Shown here one piece after another: positions 1 through 12,800 of a stretch of 64,000 nt of DNA; the first letter of the stretch is position 1, and each line of letters opens with the position of its first letter. This DNA comes from Diadophis punctatus similis (lineage: Eukaryota > Chordata > Lepidosauria > Squamata > Dipsadidae), in assembly GCA_023053685.1 (NCBI GenBank), contig JALIGW010000002.1:170343430-170407429 (forward strand), given 5' to 3'. The position numbers were made by a program, and so were the translations under genes. The notes below the pieces were generated by a model, which ran no database searches, had not been told where the DNA came from, and was given only the letters and a program-made list of their open reading frames with translations.

Positions 1-262
1 CTACCCTTTCTTCTTGAAATGGGTTCACTAACCAAGCTGCCAATGCCCAAATATGAGTAATATCAACCCAAGAACTATTCATAAATTGTGTAATTATTCT
101 ATGAATAATTTACTCCATGCTTTACTCTATGCTTAAGTAGCAAGAATTAAGAATACGTGGATAAGAATACATGGAAGTTGCCGTCTATTTCTTTCCAGAA
201 ACCCAGCCATTTAACTTTCCTCAAAACTAAACAGTATTACAACTTAGGTGTATGTAAGTATA

Positions 263-282
263 AACACACACACACACACACA
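263..282. repeat. (CA)n microsatellite
   Basis: About ten uninterrupted CA units. Confidence 0.9.
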
Positions 283-544
283 AAATTACTCAAAAGGACG
301 GTTAGAATCCCTGTAAAGTCATGCAATTCCCTCCATTACACAACTAGGGATATACAGCAGTTGAACCAAGAGGAAGCAGCAGAATTTGTCTCATTCTCTA
401 CAGACAGACATACGTACATTCACAAAGGGTATAGCTACGTAGTGTGTTTGAGAAAGACAGAAATGTTAAACACTGCCTTTCTTTCAGAGCCGTTGTACAG
501 TTCTGTACATCCGTTTATAATATTTGTACAGAACTTATTAGGCG

Positions 545-1310
545 GGAGCCAGGTTTAGGGGCAACCCAGGGAGACCCGTCCGAACCAACAAAAAGCAAGA
601 AAGCGCCACTTTCCTCCCCAGAAACCTCCTCCTATGCCGGAGTCTCCCTTTCTCGGGAGCGCCGAGATTCACCGGGTGAGGCGGAAAAAAAGAGGCGGAA
701 GCCTTCCAGATGTATTGAGGCACAAACCCCATCGTCCCCAACTAGAACGGCCACTCTGCCGGGCTGTGGACAATAGGTGCGTTGTCCAAGCCGTCTACGC
801 ACAGGGCAGAAAGAAGCAGGTCGCCCAAGGCTTATAGAAGGGGTGGGGGAGCAGATGGGACAGCGGCGCCGGCTGCGTGACTTCCCTCCAGCCAATCTTC
901 CCAGCCGACCCCGGACTAGCCGCTTTCTCCGCCCCCACCTGGCGCACGCAGTTTCCCGCCTCACCGTCTGGAAGCTGGCCCCGAAGCGGTAAGGCCAGGA
1001 GCAAAAGAAAGAGCGACGTTCGCGCCAAGGACGACAGCGACGGCACCTCCCCCATCGCGGTACACTTTGCTCTCTGCTCGGTGGCCGTCATGGCTGCCGC
1101 CATACCGTCGCCGGGGGAGGTGGCTTCGTCCAGACCCGCCCACCCGCGCTGCTAGGCAACTGCGTTCGGCAGGAGGGGGAAGCCTCTGACGAAACGAGCC
1201 TCTCCTCCCATAAGCTGGTCAGGCTCCTCGTCCAACCTTAACTTCCTATGAAGGTATTTGTGCGATGTCGTTTGTAAAGCGGCGGCTCGTCTGAATACGA
1301 CACTTCCGGG
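545..1310. promoter_or_regulatory. CpG island, promoter of the leftward neighbour
   Basis: GC-rich, CpG-dense block with an ETS-type site ACTTCCGG near 1302, an RFX X-box-like GTTGCCTAGCAGC (minus strand, about 1149-1162) and a YY1-like GCCGCCAT at the proposed start codon. It lies about 1.6 kb past the VDAC1 3' end, where human C5orf15 begins. Confidence 0.6.
965..1103 (-). CDS. Candidate first coding exon of C5orf15/KCT2 (partial gene)
   Basis: The minus-strand ORF opens at 1103 with G at -3 and G at +4. It codes MAAAMTATEQRAKCTAMGEV, then a hydrophobic run TSLFLLLLALPL that fits a signal peptide, and reaches a good donor (CCAGACG/GTGAGG) with exon edge 965. KCT2 is a type I membrane protein whose human form also starts MAAA and has a leader of this kind. 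In human, C5orf15 lies on the same strand directly downstream of VDAC1. The residue match outside the leader pattern is weak, so the call rests on position, CpG island and signal peptide. The other exons would lie left of the window. Confidence 0.42.
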
Positions 1311-2796
1311 TTTCCTTTGTTAAAAAAAAAAATCTGTTGGAAAAGGAAACTCGGTGTATGTCACTCTTCACGTTTCCATCTCTCACAGATTCTAGTAAAA
1401 ATGCGAAATCACCCAGTCATTTTTTTCGGGTTTGATGATACAATACTGTACGAACTCTTACGTAATTTGCGTTGGGAAATAAAATGCTGGGTTCCCCGAG
1501 TTTGTTTCCTTGCAGAATAGATGCTTCGTTACCCAAACTAGGTAACATCATCAGTGCTAATAGGGAATGGCGTTTGCTCAGTTTTATATTCAAGTGGCTT
1601 GCCCTGTCAAGTGGTCTTGGTGTTTTGTTTGTTTGGGCTGTTTACTGTGGCTTTCTTGAAATCTGCCATAATAGTTGTTAAGCGAGGATTACCTGTAATC
1701 CTGTCATGTTTTCCCCACAACAGCCAGCCTGTGAGGTGGGTTTGGGCTGAGTGACCAGCCGGCTTTCAAAGTCACCCAGCCGGCTTTCATGCCCAAGGCA
1801 GGACTAGAATTCACATTTACTCTGTAGCATAATCTAATATCTACAGTACTCAAAAAGAAATTCCATTTTCTACTAGTAAGGTGGATAGTACTCTTAACAT
1901 GCAGATATGGCACCTACAGCTTTTCTTTTTGTATATACGCACAACACATATTCTTTCAGGAAATATCCAAAGGTATAGCTTATAACTTAGCATTTAATTG
2001 ATTCATGGATGTTATCCTATGTTCAGAATAACTTAAGTAATTGTCTCTATAAGCATATTTCTTAATTACCATATTGACAAACCCAAAGGATCATATCTTT
2101 GACTTGATAATGACTGTTTTAATTGGCGTCTCACAACTTTTTTATTATACTAAATTTCTAAAAAGCCAACATACAAATCCTTTACTCAATTATTCTCTAA
2201 TATTTTTCCACTAACTTAGACTGAAAGTATTCCCTGCCAAGGTGTTTATATCACCTTGTATTATTCACAAAATGTTAAAAAGGGCCAGGAAAGCCCATTT
2301 TGCTCAACACTTGCTTTTCTTTCTTGAGAAAAATACCTAGTGCCATACCTCACATATTAGAACTAGGGACTCACCATTTGGAAGGAAGGATTAGAAAGAT
2401 TTAGAATAGTCTAAAGTAGTGAAGAAAAATCTCTAGAATATATTTAGAGATTAAGGCAAGATCAAGAATATCGTGTTACTTCATATTCACCTGAGACAAT
2501 TATTGCAGATTTGCACAGTGATCTGACCGAAATAACCCAAAAACTCAGTTCGCACTTCATTCTATATCCTCACTTGCTTTGATTCCAGAAACAGAAGTGA
2601 GCATGCACAACTATATGGGAAGATAAAAATCCTTACATATTGCCTTTTTGTACAATTTCATTGCCAATTAAGGATGTTGAAATGCACCACATGGAAGGGC
2701 AATGGCTTTTGAAAAGATATTCTATCAAAATAAGCAGAACTGTTTGTTCTGTCATAATGAGCAGAACTGTTTCACAGAAGTCATAATGCTAGCTAT
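1310..2796. other. Intergenic, between the left CpG island and VDAC1 3' end
   Basis: AT-rich unique-looking sequence. A minus-strand SINE fragment at about 1705-1830 shows the GTCACCCAGCCGGCTT segment and AGGACTAGAATTCAC of the BovB-tailed tRNA SINE. Nothing else was recognised. Confidence 0.5.
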
Positions 2797-2879
2797 TTCA
2801 CTAATTATAAATGGAAAAGCTAGAGGGTTTCATAAACTCCCAGATAGGAATGTTAAAACTATTTAATAAGACAGACACA

Positions 2880-3730
2880 ATTAGAGATGAAGATGTTTTA
2901 TTTATGTTGGAAGGAAGATGTACTTCATTTATCTTTAATTTTAAGTGGTTTCCAGTACAGCATTTAGGGTCTAGTTCCACACACACAAAAATGGAAGACT
3001 GAAGATGTATCCATTAAAACTGCTTTTAAAAAACAAAAAGTGATAAAACAAAGTCCATTTTGTTTAATGCAGTGCCACTAAGGGATTACAATAACAACAT
3101 ATTTTTTCGGTTCATTGCTTGGTTGTACAAGCTTCTCAATAATCAGTGCAAGGGAAAGTATGTGAAATTTTAAGTCGGATTGGCTGATTTACATCAAACT
3201 TCCTACACACCAAAATAGTACAACGTGAACATTCTAAAGCACTCTAAAGCTGTTGAGTGTTAAGAGAGCTGTAGGAGGGAAAAGTGAAACTTAAATGGGT
3301 GTGATGCACCTGCCTTGACAACCTCTTGAATAAACGTGAATGCTCCAATAGAGAATGAAAGCCTGATGACTTAGATAGCAGAAACTTGTGTTTTCTGCAC
3401 CCTGTGATGACTCAGCATTTTCACAGCATGAATTTCAGATGTGTCTTCCACTACAATCATCATCAATTTTATGAAAGGTAATTCCTTCATACAAGAGTTG
3501 ATAAGCACATAGCTCCAACCAACAATATACCCCAAATGCCCAGAACTAGAGAAAGTAATTCCATCTTTCTCTGAAAATACATGCTCTGAGGTTTAGCCTT
3601 TAACCAGATTTAATATGACTGACACAGCAATAATTGCATCCCAGACGTAAAACATTGAAAAATACACTAAATCCAGAAGGTAGCTATGCTGTATAGTGTT
3701 TCAGAATTAGTGATGGTAAAATCCCTTCTT
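2880..3730 (-). other. VDAC1: VDAC1 3' UTR
   Basis: About 850 nt of non-coding sequence after the stop codon, up to a canonical AATAAA at 2902-2897. An ATTAAA variant at 3613-3608 could give a shorter transcript. The cleavage site near 2880 is inferred from the spacing behind AATAAA. Confidence 0.65.
2897..2902 (-). terminator. VDAC1 polyadenylation signal AATAAA
   Basis: TTTATT on the plus strand reads AATAAA on the gene strand, about 830 nt after the stop codon. Confidence 0.6.
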
Positions 3731-3822
3731 TTATGCTTCGAATTCCAGTCCTAGACCCAGCTTGTGGCCACCTGCATTAATATTCTTCCCATCCAGTAAA
3801 GCAGACAGTGTCAATTTGATAC
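3731..3822 (-). CDS. VDAC1: VDAC1 exon 9, coding part
   Basis: After acceptor TGCCTAG the reading frame gives [20 protein letters not shown] and then LGLGLEFEA before TAA at 3733-3731. The C-terminus ends FEA where the human protein ends FQA. The exon continues as the 3' UTR. Confidence 0.95.
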
Positions 3823-6800
3823 CTAGGCAGGAAATAAGAGAAAAGTTATTAGAATGTATTTGTAAGTATCGCAAGGATATTTCAAAGAACCTGATTAGGA
3901 AAAATGTTGGAAGTTCTATACCAGTGATGGCGAACCTATGGCACGGGTGCCACAGGTGGCACGCGGAGCCATATCTGCTGGCACGCGAGCCGTTGCCCTA
4001 GCTCAGCTTCAGCACGCATGTGCGTGCACGCCAGCTGATTTTTGGCTCACGCGGAGGCTCTGGGAGGATGATTTTGGCCTCTGGAGGGCCTCCAGGGTGG
4101 CGGGGGGAGCGTTTTCGCCCTCCCCAAGCTCCAAGAAAGCCTCTGGAGCCTGGGGAGGGCAAAAAAAGGGCCTACTGGGCCCACTGGAAGTCGGGGAGTG
4201 GGGGGGGTCATGCACGCATGCACAGGGGGGTGGGGCAAGTGGGGGGCTTTGAATTATGGGTGTGAGCTCGCACGAGCGTGTGATAGCTCGTGTGCGCACT
4301 ATTTCGGCACCCAAGGGAAAAAAGGTTCGCCATCACTGTTCTATACAAAGGAACTTATGGAGAGACACATTTACCTTTCCTGATACACAATTAATCCAAC
4401 TCTATTGCTGCAATACTTATAAAGTAAAGGATTGATCAGAATAACATATATGATTTTTATCTATTTAGATTTAGTTTGGTGATAAACCATAGATACATCA
4501 GGATTTTATGAATTCACAGAAGGAAAGCATTTGCTGTCTTTCGCCCTTTGGCAAAGGCAGTAGCAGATAATATTTCTGCAATTAAATGAAAATTCAGAGC
4601 CTGAAAGAACTGATTTGTTTTCATTACAGATTTCACATTAATGGCACACAACAATTTAATTATTGGGAAAAAAAAAGATTTAAATTTTTAAAAATGTCAG
4701 TCATATCAGACACATTTCATCTGTACATACCTGGCTTCAGAATCTGAGTATATCCTAAACCAATCAGACTGGAATTATTCACTTTAGCCTGCAAAACAAA
4801 GTCAATCATGTAACAGTATTCTTTCAAAGTGTTTGCTGCATAGCTCATAAATAATTCATCAGGTCAGATACAAGAAAGTGAGTATGTCAAATAATTTTTC
4901 AACATTTTACTAAATTCAGTGAAAGTGCACCTAATTTCATGTGTAAACTTTATAACAACTAGAGATGTGCAGAGGTCATATTTTAGTTTTAAGTCGTTCA
5001 ATTTAGTCACTCTGAAAATAGTTCAGTATGATTTGATACCTACATCTGTCTAAAATGTGCATTGTATATTGCCTCTATTTTAGGATTGGGGGGGGGGGAA
5101 ACAAACCTCTATAACATTTTTTGTTTTAATAAGAGTGAGATGAAATTTGTAGCTAAGTTATTCAGTTTCATAGAAATGAATAACAATGTGCTGAAAGTTA
5201 TGTTCATTGCATTTATTACCGCTGCAAAACTGTTTTTTTTGTTTCTTTGCATTCAAATTTATTTAATTCAAAAGAGCACATAGATTTAAAGCAGAGTACG
5301 AACAATTTTGTAATGAAGATTGTATCTATGTGCACGAGAGAGCAAGTGTAAATATTAAACACAGCCTTTCTTTCAGACCAGATGTACACAGCTTCTGTGT
5401 ATAAAACAAATATGTTTTTATTTGTAATGGATTTGACATGCTGTGAGCTGCCCAGAGTCCCCCGGGAGTTGGGCGGCATACAAATCTATTAAATTAAATT
5501 AAATTAAATTAAATTAAATTCCTACAACCCTTTATAATATTTGTATCTTTTAACTTGTTAAAAAGCCCAGGGAGGGGGGAGGGGGGAGGAGGGAGGTGTT
5601 AGATATCCAGACTGCCTGTTTCCAACCAGGTCCTCCATTCAGGCGGGAAAATAGAGACCCCTGATTGGTTGAGCTACCTGACAGCTCCCTATATAAGGGC
5701 TAGCTGTCAGCCTAGCTTGCTGCTGGATCTTGTATATAGTTGCAATAAAGAAGCCTCTTCTGTCCCACAACAGGAAGGAAGGAAGGAAGGAAGGAAGGAA
5801 GGAAGGAAGGAAGGAAGGAAGGAAGGAAGGAAGGAAGGAAGGAAGGAAGGAAGGAAGGAAAGAAACGAAACTCAGGGTCTAAATCTAAGGCCTTTCCCTC
5901 CCTCCTTTTTTTTCTCAGCCAATAATGGAGACATATGCTACATATTTGCAGAAGGGTTCTGTCTCCTATAAGCCTTTGATGCCCATCTCTCCAGCATCAA
6001 CCCTCAAAAAAAATTGGTGATAATATTTATGATAAAATTTTGGACAAATTTATTTGAATGCTAAACAAAAAAGATTATCTGAATAGAATATTTCATTGCC
6101 TTTCAAATGGCACAAATTAAGTTAGATTTAGTGAACAGCAAAGGAAACCTGTCTTCCAGTAAATAATGTAATAAATAATTGAAACCTGAATAGGTTTTCT
6201 CCTTTTAGCATCAAAACTCAACCATAATCTATTAATGAATCCACTAACTAAGAAGCACTCGCTGCACCATCTGTTTAAAAACAAGAAAACTAGATATTTC
6301 TTTTGACACTTTCCTGTTGTAATCTTGGAATTTAGAAAAAGAGTAATAAAAATTTGCATGTGGCTTATCATTAACTCAGAAGAAAAATGTGGTAGTTCAT
6401 ACACACTTCCACCCAATTATTATCAGGGTGCATGTGATAATCCAGAAGTGTCAGTAACTCACAGTACACAATCAGGCAGTGTTAATATACTGATATGGGA
6501 AATTCAGTGAGAGATGAGTTGCATACACCAAACTTATCTAAAGGAAACTAGAAAAAAGTGAAATGATTTTAAGACCATGCCACTGAGTGGAAAGCAGCAT
6601 TTTAAGAACCTGTATTTATGACAAAGAATATGGTACAAGTTTCTCTTTTCTCCCAATGCTTCTTTATTTGCTTGTACCTCATTTGATAAAGAAACAATTC
6701 TGTGAAACAAGAAAAAGGAGTATTGACTAAATACTGTAGTGAAATCATTTGTTCAAACAACAATTGCCTTTGAAATTGAAGGCTTTCGAGTCCATTATTG

Positions 6801-9800
6801 TCAAATTCTACTTACAGAAAAAGATGCATCTGGATCCATCTGATATTTGGCTGCTATTCCAAAACGGGTGTTGCTGTTTCCAGCTGTCCAAGCAAGATTG
6901 ACAGCAGTTTCTAATTTATCATTCACCTTCTGATAAATGGAGCCTCCAAATTCCGTGCCATCATTTCTATAATAGTTTCAAATGTTACATGAGAATCTTA
7001 TTCATGAAAATATAGATTAGTTTTGAAAGATATTTTAAAACACTTACTGTACTTCAAGTTACAGAAAGATTTGCACAATCCTTCCCAATATCCCAAGAAA
7101 AATATCCCAGCGGCCCAATCACCTCATGTCCCCAATGCAGTAACAATTACATGTATTTTCTGCATGTTTATAGCCAATGCACACATGTGAGTAAAAACAG
7201 ATGAGTATTCAATATGAGTACAGGTAGTCCTCAACTTACAACCATATGTTTAGTGACCATTCGCAGTTACAACGGCACTAAAAATGTGACTTATAACTGT
7301 TTTTCACATATATGACTGTTGCAACATCCCCATGGTCTCAAGATCAAAATTCAGACACTTGGCAACTGGCATGTTTTTATCACTGTCGTGGTATCTTGGG
7401 GTCATGTGATCACCTCTTGCGACCCTTTGACAAGTAAAACCAATGGGGAAGGCCAGATTCACTTAACAACTGCAGCTGTGGCAAGAAAGGTTGTAAAATG
7501 GGGTAAAAAAATCCATTAACTATCTTGCTTACCAACAGAAATTTTGTGGCTCAATTGTGGTACTAAGTTGAGAACTACTTTTAAAGCAAGAGTAATACCA
7601 TTTGAATTAATTCCTTTGCTTGTGTATTTTGGAATCTATTAGGTTCCATAGAATGGAACATATTCATGGTTCTTCAGTGGCTTTCATATTATTATTTTTT
7701 TAAAGTACATTTAGGGCGCTAACTCTAGAATTAAAAGCGATCTAAATACAGAAATATGATGTAGAACTAAATCTCCCTGGGTATCATTCATCCTGCTTTT
7801 CTATCAATTATTTTTATTCAGGCCACTACATAATTGCCTGAAGATTCCATAGCAAGTGCCAAACCCCAAATGAAATGCATTTAATTGATTACCGAAATCT
7901 TAGGATATGTTCCTATCAAACCTTGCAAGATATGGATAAGAAAGCCAAAATCTGATAAGATTTGATGATCTCCTGAGATTATTTATTTTATACCTTTCCA
8001 GGGATTACTGGCAGAGCCTTTGTGGATCAATGATCCAAACTTAACTCTATTCCCTTTTGTTTAATTATTTGGTTTTCAGTTTATTCTAAAAAGTATATTC
8101 TACTTTCAGAATGCAATACATGTTTAGGTAAAACCATGAACAGAAAAACTTCTGTACATTTAGCCTAATAATTTCTCCACCATCAGTTCAGCTTGACTCC
8201 TGGTGATTTCATAGATTTCATTATGTCTATGTTTTCTTGGCAACTACTTGCCTTTTTTCCAGACATTTTATTGACTTCCCATAGGAACCTTAAAACCATG
8301 GGATTTCTTAATAAAATACTAAATGCCTGACCCTACTTACTTTTGCAATACTTGGTCAGTAAGATAGCAAACAATTTGTAAAAACATCAAAATTCAGTAA
8401 AACTATTGAAAACCCTTACCTAATAGCCTGAAAGCTTCTTAAAGAAGAAAATCATTTGAGCTATTATTTTTAAAAATAAAACAGCTGATCAGCTTACAGT
8501 CCCATGCTTATGAACTCCAGATGATTTTAGGGATTAAATTTTTTTTTAATACAGATGAATACAAAATATATGTACTGTTATCCCTTCATGTAGCATCTAT
8601 CTCATGCATCACCTGCAATAGTGGGGTACTTTTTAATGGTTACTCTGATGCTATACATTATTTTATGGTAGTCAGATTCTTGTTCCTAAAGTGAAAGTTT
8701 AGAACAACAATATCACACTCATTGGCAATGAGCTTTATTTTTAGATCTTCTCCATCCATCTGTGCTGTAGTACGACTTCATTCATATAGTACAGCTTCAT
8801 TCTGATAGAAGGCTGTGGGACAGCAAAGAATTATCTGTGCTTTACCTTACTTGATTTTCCCGACAATAGAAATCAATTCTCAGAGTTCTAATTATGTCAG
8901 CAAGACCGTATCTTTGGATAATGATTTTCACAACATGGTATTGGTTTTGATGATGTTAACATTGAATCAAAAACGGTTTCTTAACGCAATTTCTTACTGA
9001 GACTCAAAACAATGTTCAGATTACCTTCAACCACAAAATGTTTTAAAACTGCTACTCTACTGCCTGAGATAGGAACCTACAGTACATCCCCCAAATCTTT
9101 TAGATTTTGTTTTCTATAAAACCCAGGAGGCATATATCCAGTGGCAAGGGACCCCATTATGGTCTAAAATATTGTTTACTCCTAGTCTATCATATACGGA
9201 TATTATATTGTACAGTATGCACCATTACGATGCATTCAGAAAGTACTAGTATTAGTAAGATCATAAAGCAGGGTAGGCAAAATGTGACCTTCTAGTTGTT
9301 ACCTGAAGTTCAGATACCAATAGTTCTACCAAGGCAATAGTATGGGACTCTGGAAGTTATAATTCAGCAATATTGGTTGGGGCGGAGAAGGTTTTCCATC
9401 CCCGTCTCCAAAACTGTTCGTCATAAGGAAAATTATACAAGTACACACACATATGCAAAATTCATCCTTTCAAAACTTGTATTTAGGGTACCCAAAATAT
9501 GTTTATCTTTCTCTCAGAATTTTTTTTTAATGGAAAAAAATACTGAAAATAGTTTCTTCGTTTTCGCCCAGGTTTTTCTTTTGGTTATAAATTTTCACCC
9601 AGCACAATATTATCAGTACTTACACATTAGTGTGAAGTTGAAACTCATCAGTTTTATAGCCAACAGCAAAGTTACTCTGAGTTATTCTGGTTTTTGTTGT
9701 CTCAAAAGTCATTTGGTAGCCAGCCAGCCAGCCTTCATAGCCAAAGACAAAGGCACCACGTACTGAAGGACCCGCAATATCAAAATCCATATCACAGCCC

Positions 9801-12800
9801 ACATTGATATTTTCCCGCTTGTATCCAGACTTGATTTTAGCATTCTTCTTTCTAAATGGAAAACAAAGTTTTATATTGCTATTTTTTTTTATGTTCAGGG
9901 AATCTCTTATTAGCTGCAAAGGAGGATGACACACACATTTTGATTCTGATTTCAAGAACATAGCAAACAAAGAGTATAGGAAATAAACTAATTAAAAATG
10001 TATAGTACTCTACTTACCAGCTGGCATCAACATGCTACAAAGTTCACTTGACTGACAGATTTTGCTTTCCATAACACCAGGACATTTTTTATAACCCAAT
10101 CTTGGCTTTCACACGTTTTGCATATTTTGGCTTAGTAAGACAAGATATGAATGGTCAACCCACAACATCTTTATTTAACTATATCGGGGTTTCAGGCAAG
10201 TCTGTGCCCTCCAGCTGAATACATATGCCACTACTAGCAATAAAATAACTTATTATTGTGTAACCCAGTTGACTTACTCTAATTTAGATGAGAGACCTAT
10301 ACTAATGGACCACAAAGAGTAAGAAGGCAGAGTAGTGGTTAAGCTGAGGCTGGGATGGTTTGGTAAGGGTTTGATAAAGTGGATCTTCAAACAGTTTAGC
10401 ATAGAACAAAGCATTGTGTAATCATGGATAGAAATGAAGAAAGAAGTGGAAGAAAATAAACCAAGGGGGCAGGCAAGTAATAGATGAACCTGAGAATTGA
10501 GCGGAGCAGATGAATTGGTAAAGGCAGAAGAATGAGAGGAAAATGGCAGGTTGAGAAGATGCCATCAGCTCTGTAGAGGGAGTTTTTATGATCCAAAACA
10601 ACTCAAAGATTTCAGGCTCCTGTCCTTGAGGTACCATGACTTCTGGACATTCTTTTAGCATATTGGGTAGAAGCTGGGATGGTATACCTTTGCATGCAAG
10701 GTTGTATCTTCCTGCTCTAAAAGCAGAATGATATTGCAAAGAGAGGAAAGGTTAAGGACATCTACTTGTCACTCTTCTCCTCCCTCCCATTCCTGCTACT
10801 AGCTATTTGGTCACTTTTCTATGTGCTTTCTAATCCATTTTCCCACTTCCAAACTCTTAATAGATGTCCAAAAACAACCCAAAAAGGATGTGATAGAAAT
10901 TTCCTAACAAACAAAAAAACAAAAACAAAAATCAGCAGTCCAATAGAGGCTTGTTTAGCTAACAAACTTTATGAAAAGCCTAAGCTCTCTTTGAAAAGGC
11001 AAAAACAATCGGGAAAAAATAACTATTTGCCCCATACATTGTACAATCTGTAAGGATTTGGTTTAAAAATCCAGCCTGAAGAAAATAAGCCTCCAAAACA
11101 GTATGGCTGATAATACAGAAAGGAGGAGGCTAACAGTTCAATAGCACTAATGAAATCTGCCAACTTCTGACACATCTATTTATTATAGGCAGAAATTAGC
11201 AATAATTAGGGCAATAAGCTCAAATATTAAATATTTTAAAACAGCATTAAAATTCAGAGCTTGAATTAATATATGTAATATGTTAGAAGATGGAAGGAGT
11301 CAGTTCTTGTCTGAAATAGAAGAATTTTTACTTTATAAATAAAAGACATTTATATACCATCCATTCCCAAATGTGTTCATCCTATATCCATGATGGCGAA
11401 CCTATGGCACGCATGCCACAGGTGGCACACAGAGCCCTGTCTGTGGGCATGCCAGCTGTCGCCCCAGCCCAGCTCCACCGTGCATGCGTGCGTGCCTCCC
11501 ACCAACCAGCTGGTCTTCTGGTTTCTGCTGCGCATGCGTGGGGGGGCAGGGCCTTCCCCAATCTCCTCAGATTCCCCCCATTGTGCCCTACCTTTCTCCT
11601 CCATTTCTTCTGCCCATGCCTTCCCCGATTTCCGCAGATTTCCCCCAGCATGCCCTACCTTTCTCCTCCATTTCTGCCGCCCATACCTTCCCCGATCTCC
11701 AGATTCCTCCCAGGGCACCCTACCTTTCTCCTCCATTTCTTCCGCCCGTGCCTTCCCCGATCTCCACAGATTTCCCCCAGCACGCCCTACATTTCTCCCC
11801 CATTTCTTCCGCCCGTGCCTTCCCCAATCTCCACAATTTCCCCCAGCGCACCCTACATTTCTCCATTTCTGCCGCCCGCACCAACCTGGAAGCCAAAATG
11901 GGTTGTGGGGCGCCGCACGAGGCCCCCCTGCACCCAGTTTTGGGCCTGGAAAGCCTCCTTCACCAACCTGGAAGCCAAAACGGGGCACAGGATATGCATG
12001 CGCAGGAGGGATGAGGTGCATGTGCGGGGGCCGCGGACACATGCACAGGGGCGCTTGCATTGCATTTTGGGGATTGCGGCACGTGCACATGCATTGGTAC
12101 ACGTGTGCCTGTGCTTTGGGCACTCGGCACCAAAAATATTAACCATCACTGTCCTATATGATTCTACTCTGCTTATTATAGCTAGCTATAGCTACTGTGG
12201 GTATGCAAAACATTTCATTCAAGCTTTGAGCACTGAACTTCATGAAACATCCCACCTCAAGTGCAAAATGCACAGTGCTAAGAATTTTGGGAATGTGTCA
12301 AGCTTGCAGAAATGCTTTCCTAACATTCTGCTTTTATATTCAGAACACTTCCAAACTCTATGAGGTTTCCTGGTCAAAACTGGTCATTTTGCAAAACTCC
12401 CTGCTTAAAATTCTGAAATAAAAGACTTTGCACACCTCATAAAGTTTTGTATTACTAGCAATGGGCCTGGCTCACTTCTAAACAATGTTTATAGTATTTA
12501 ATAAAAGAACAACAAGTAAACATATGGACCAGTTTGCAGTAATGGTTAAGACACAGGCCAGAAACCAGGAGATTGTGAGTCCTACTTCTGCCTTAGGCAC
12601 AAAGCCAGGTGGATGGCCTTTGGCATGTCACAATCTCTCAGCCCTAAGGAAGCAATTGCAAACCACTTCTGAAATCTTCCCAAGAAAAATTCAGGGATTT
12701 GTCCAGGCAGTTGCCAGGAGTCAACACTGACCTGAAGGCAAACACACACACAGATGTTGTAATCCAGATTTTCCACAAACTAGGTAATCAATATTAAATG

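Larger units (their letters stand above)
4790..6815. other. VDAC1 intron 7
   Basis: AT-rich intron that holds the solo LTR, the GGAA array and the AAATT-tailed 3' end. A segment at 5345-5545 resembles 440-540 (AAACACAGCCTTTCTTTCAGA and TTTATAATATTTGTA), so it belongs to an unnamed dispersed repeat. The rest shows nothing. Confidence 0.6.

Noticed and set aside
3938..4314. ORFs of about 100 codons in VDAC1 intron 8
   Set aside because: They lie wholly inside a hAT MITE with perfect duplication.
11371..12363. 330-codon ORF (plus) and 248-codon ORF (minus), proline/glycine rich
   Set aside because: Both cross a minisatellite inside a hAT MITE with target-site duplications; the peptide repeats follow the DNA repeat.
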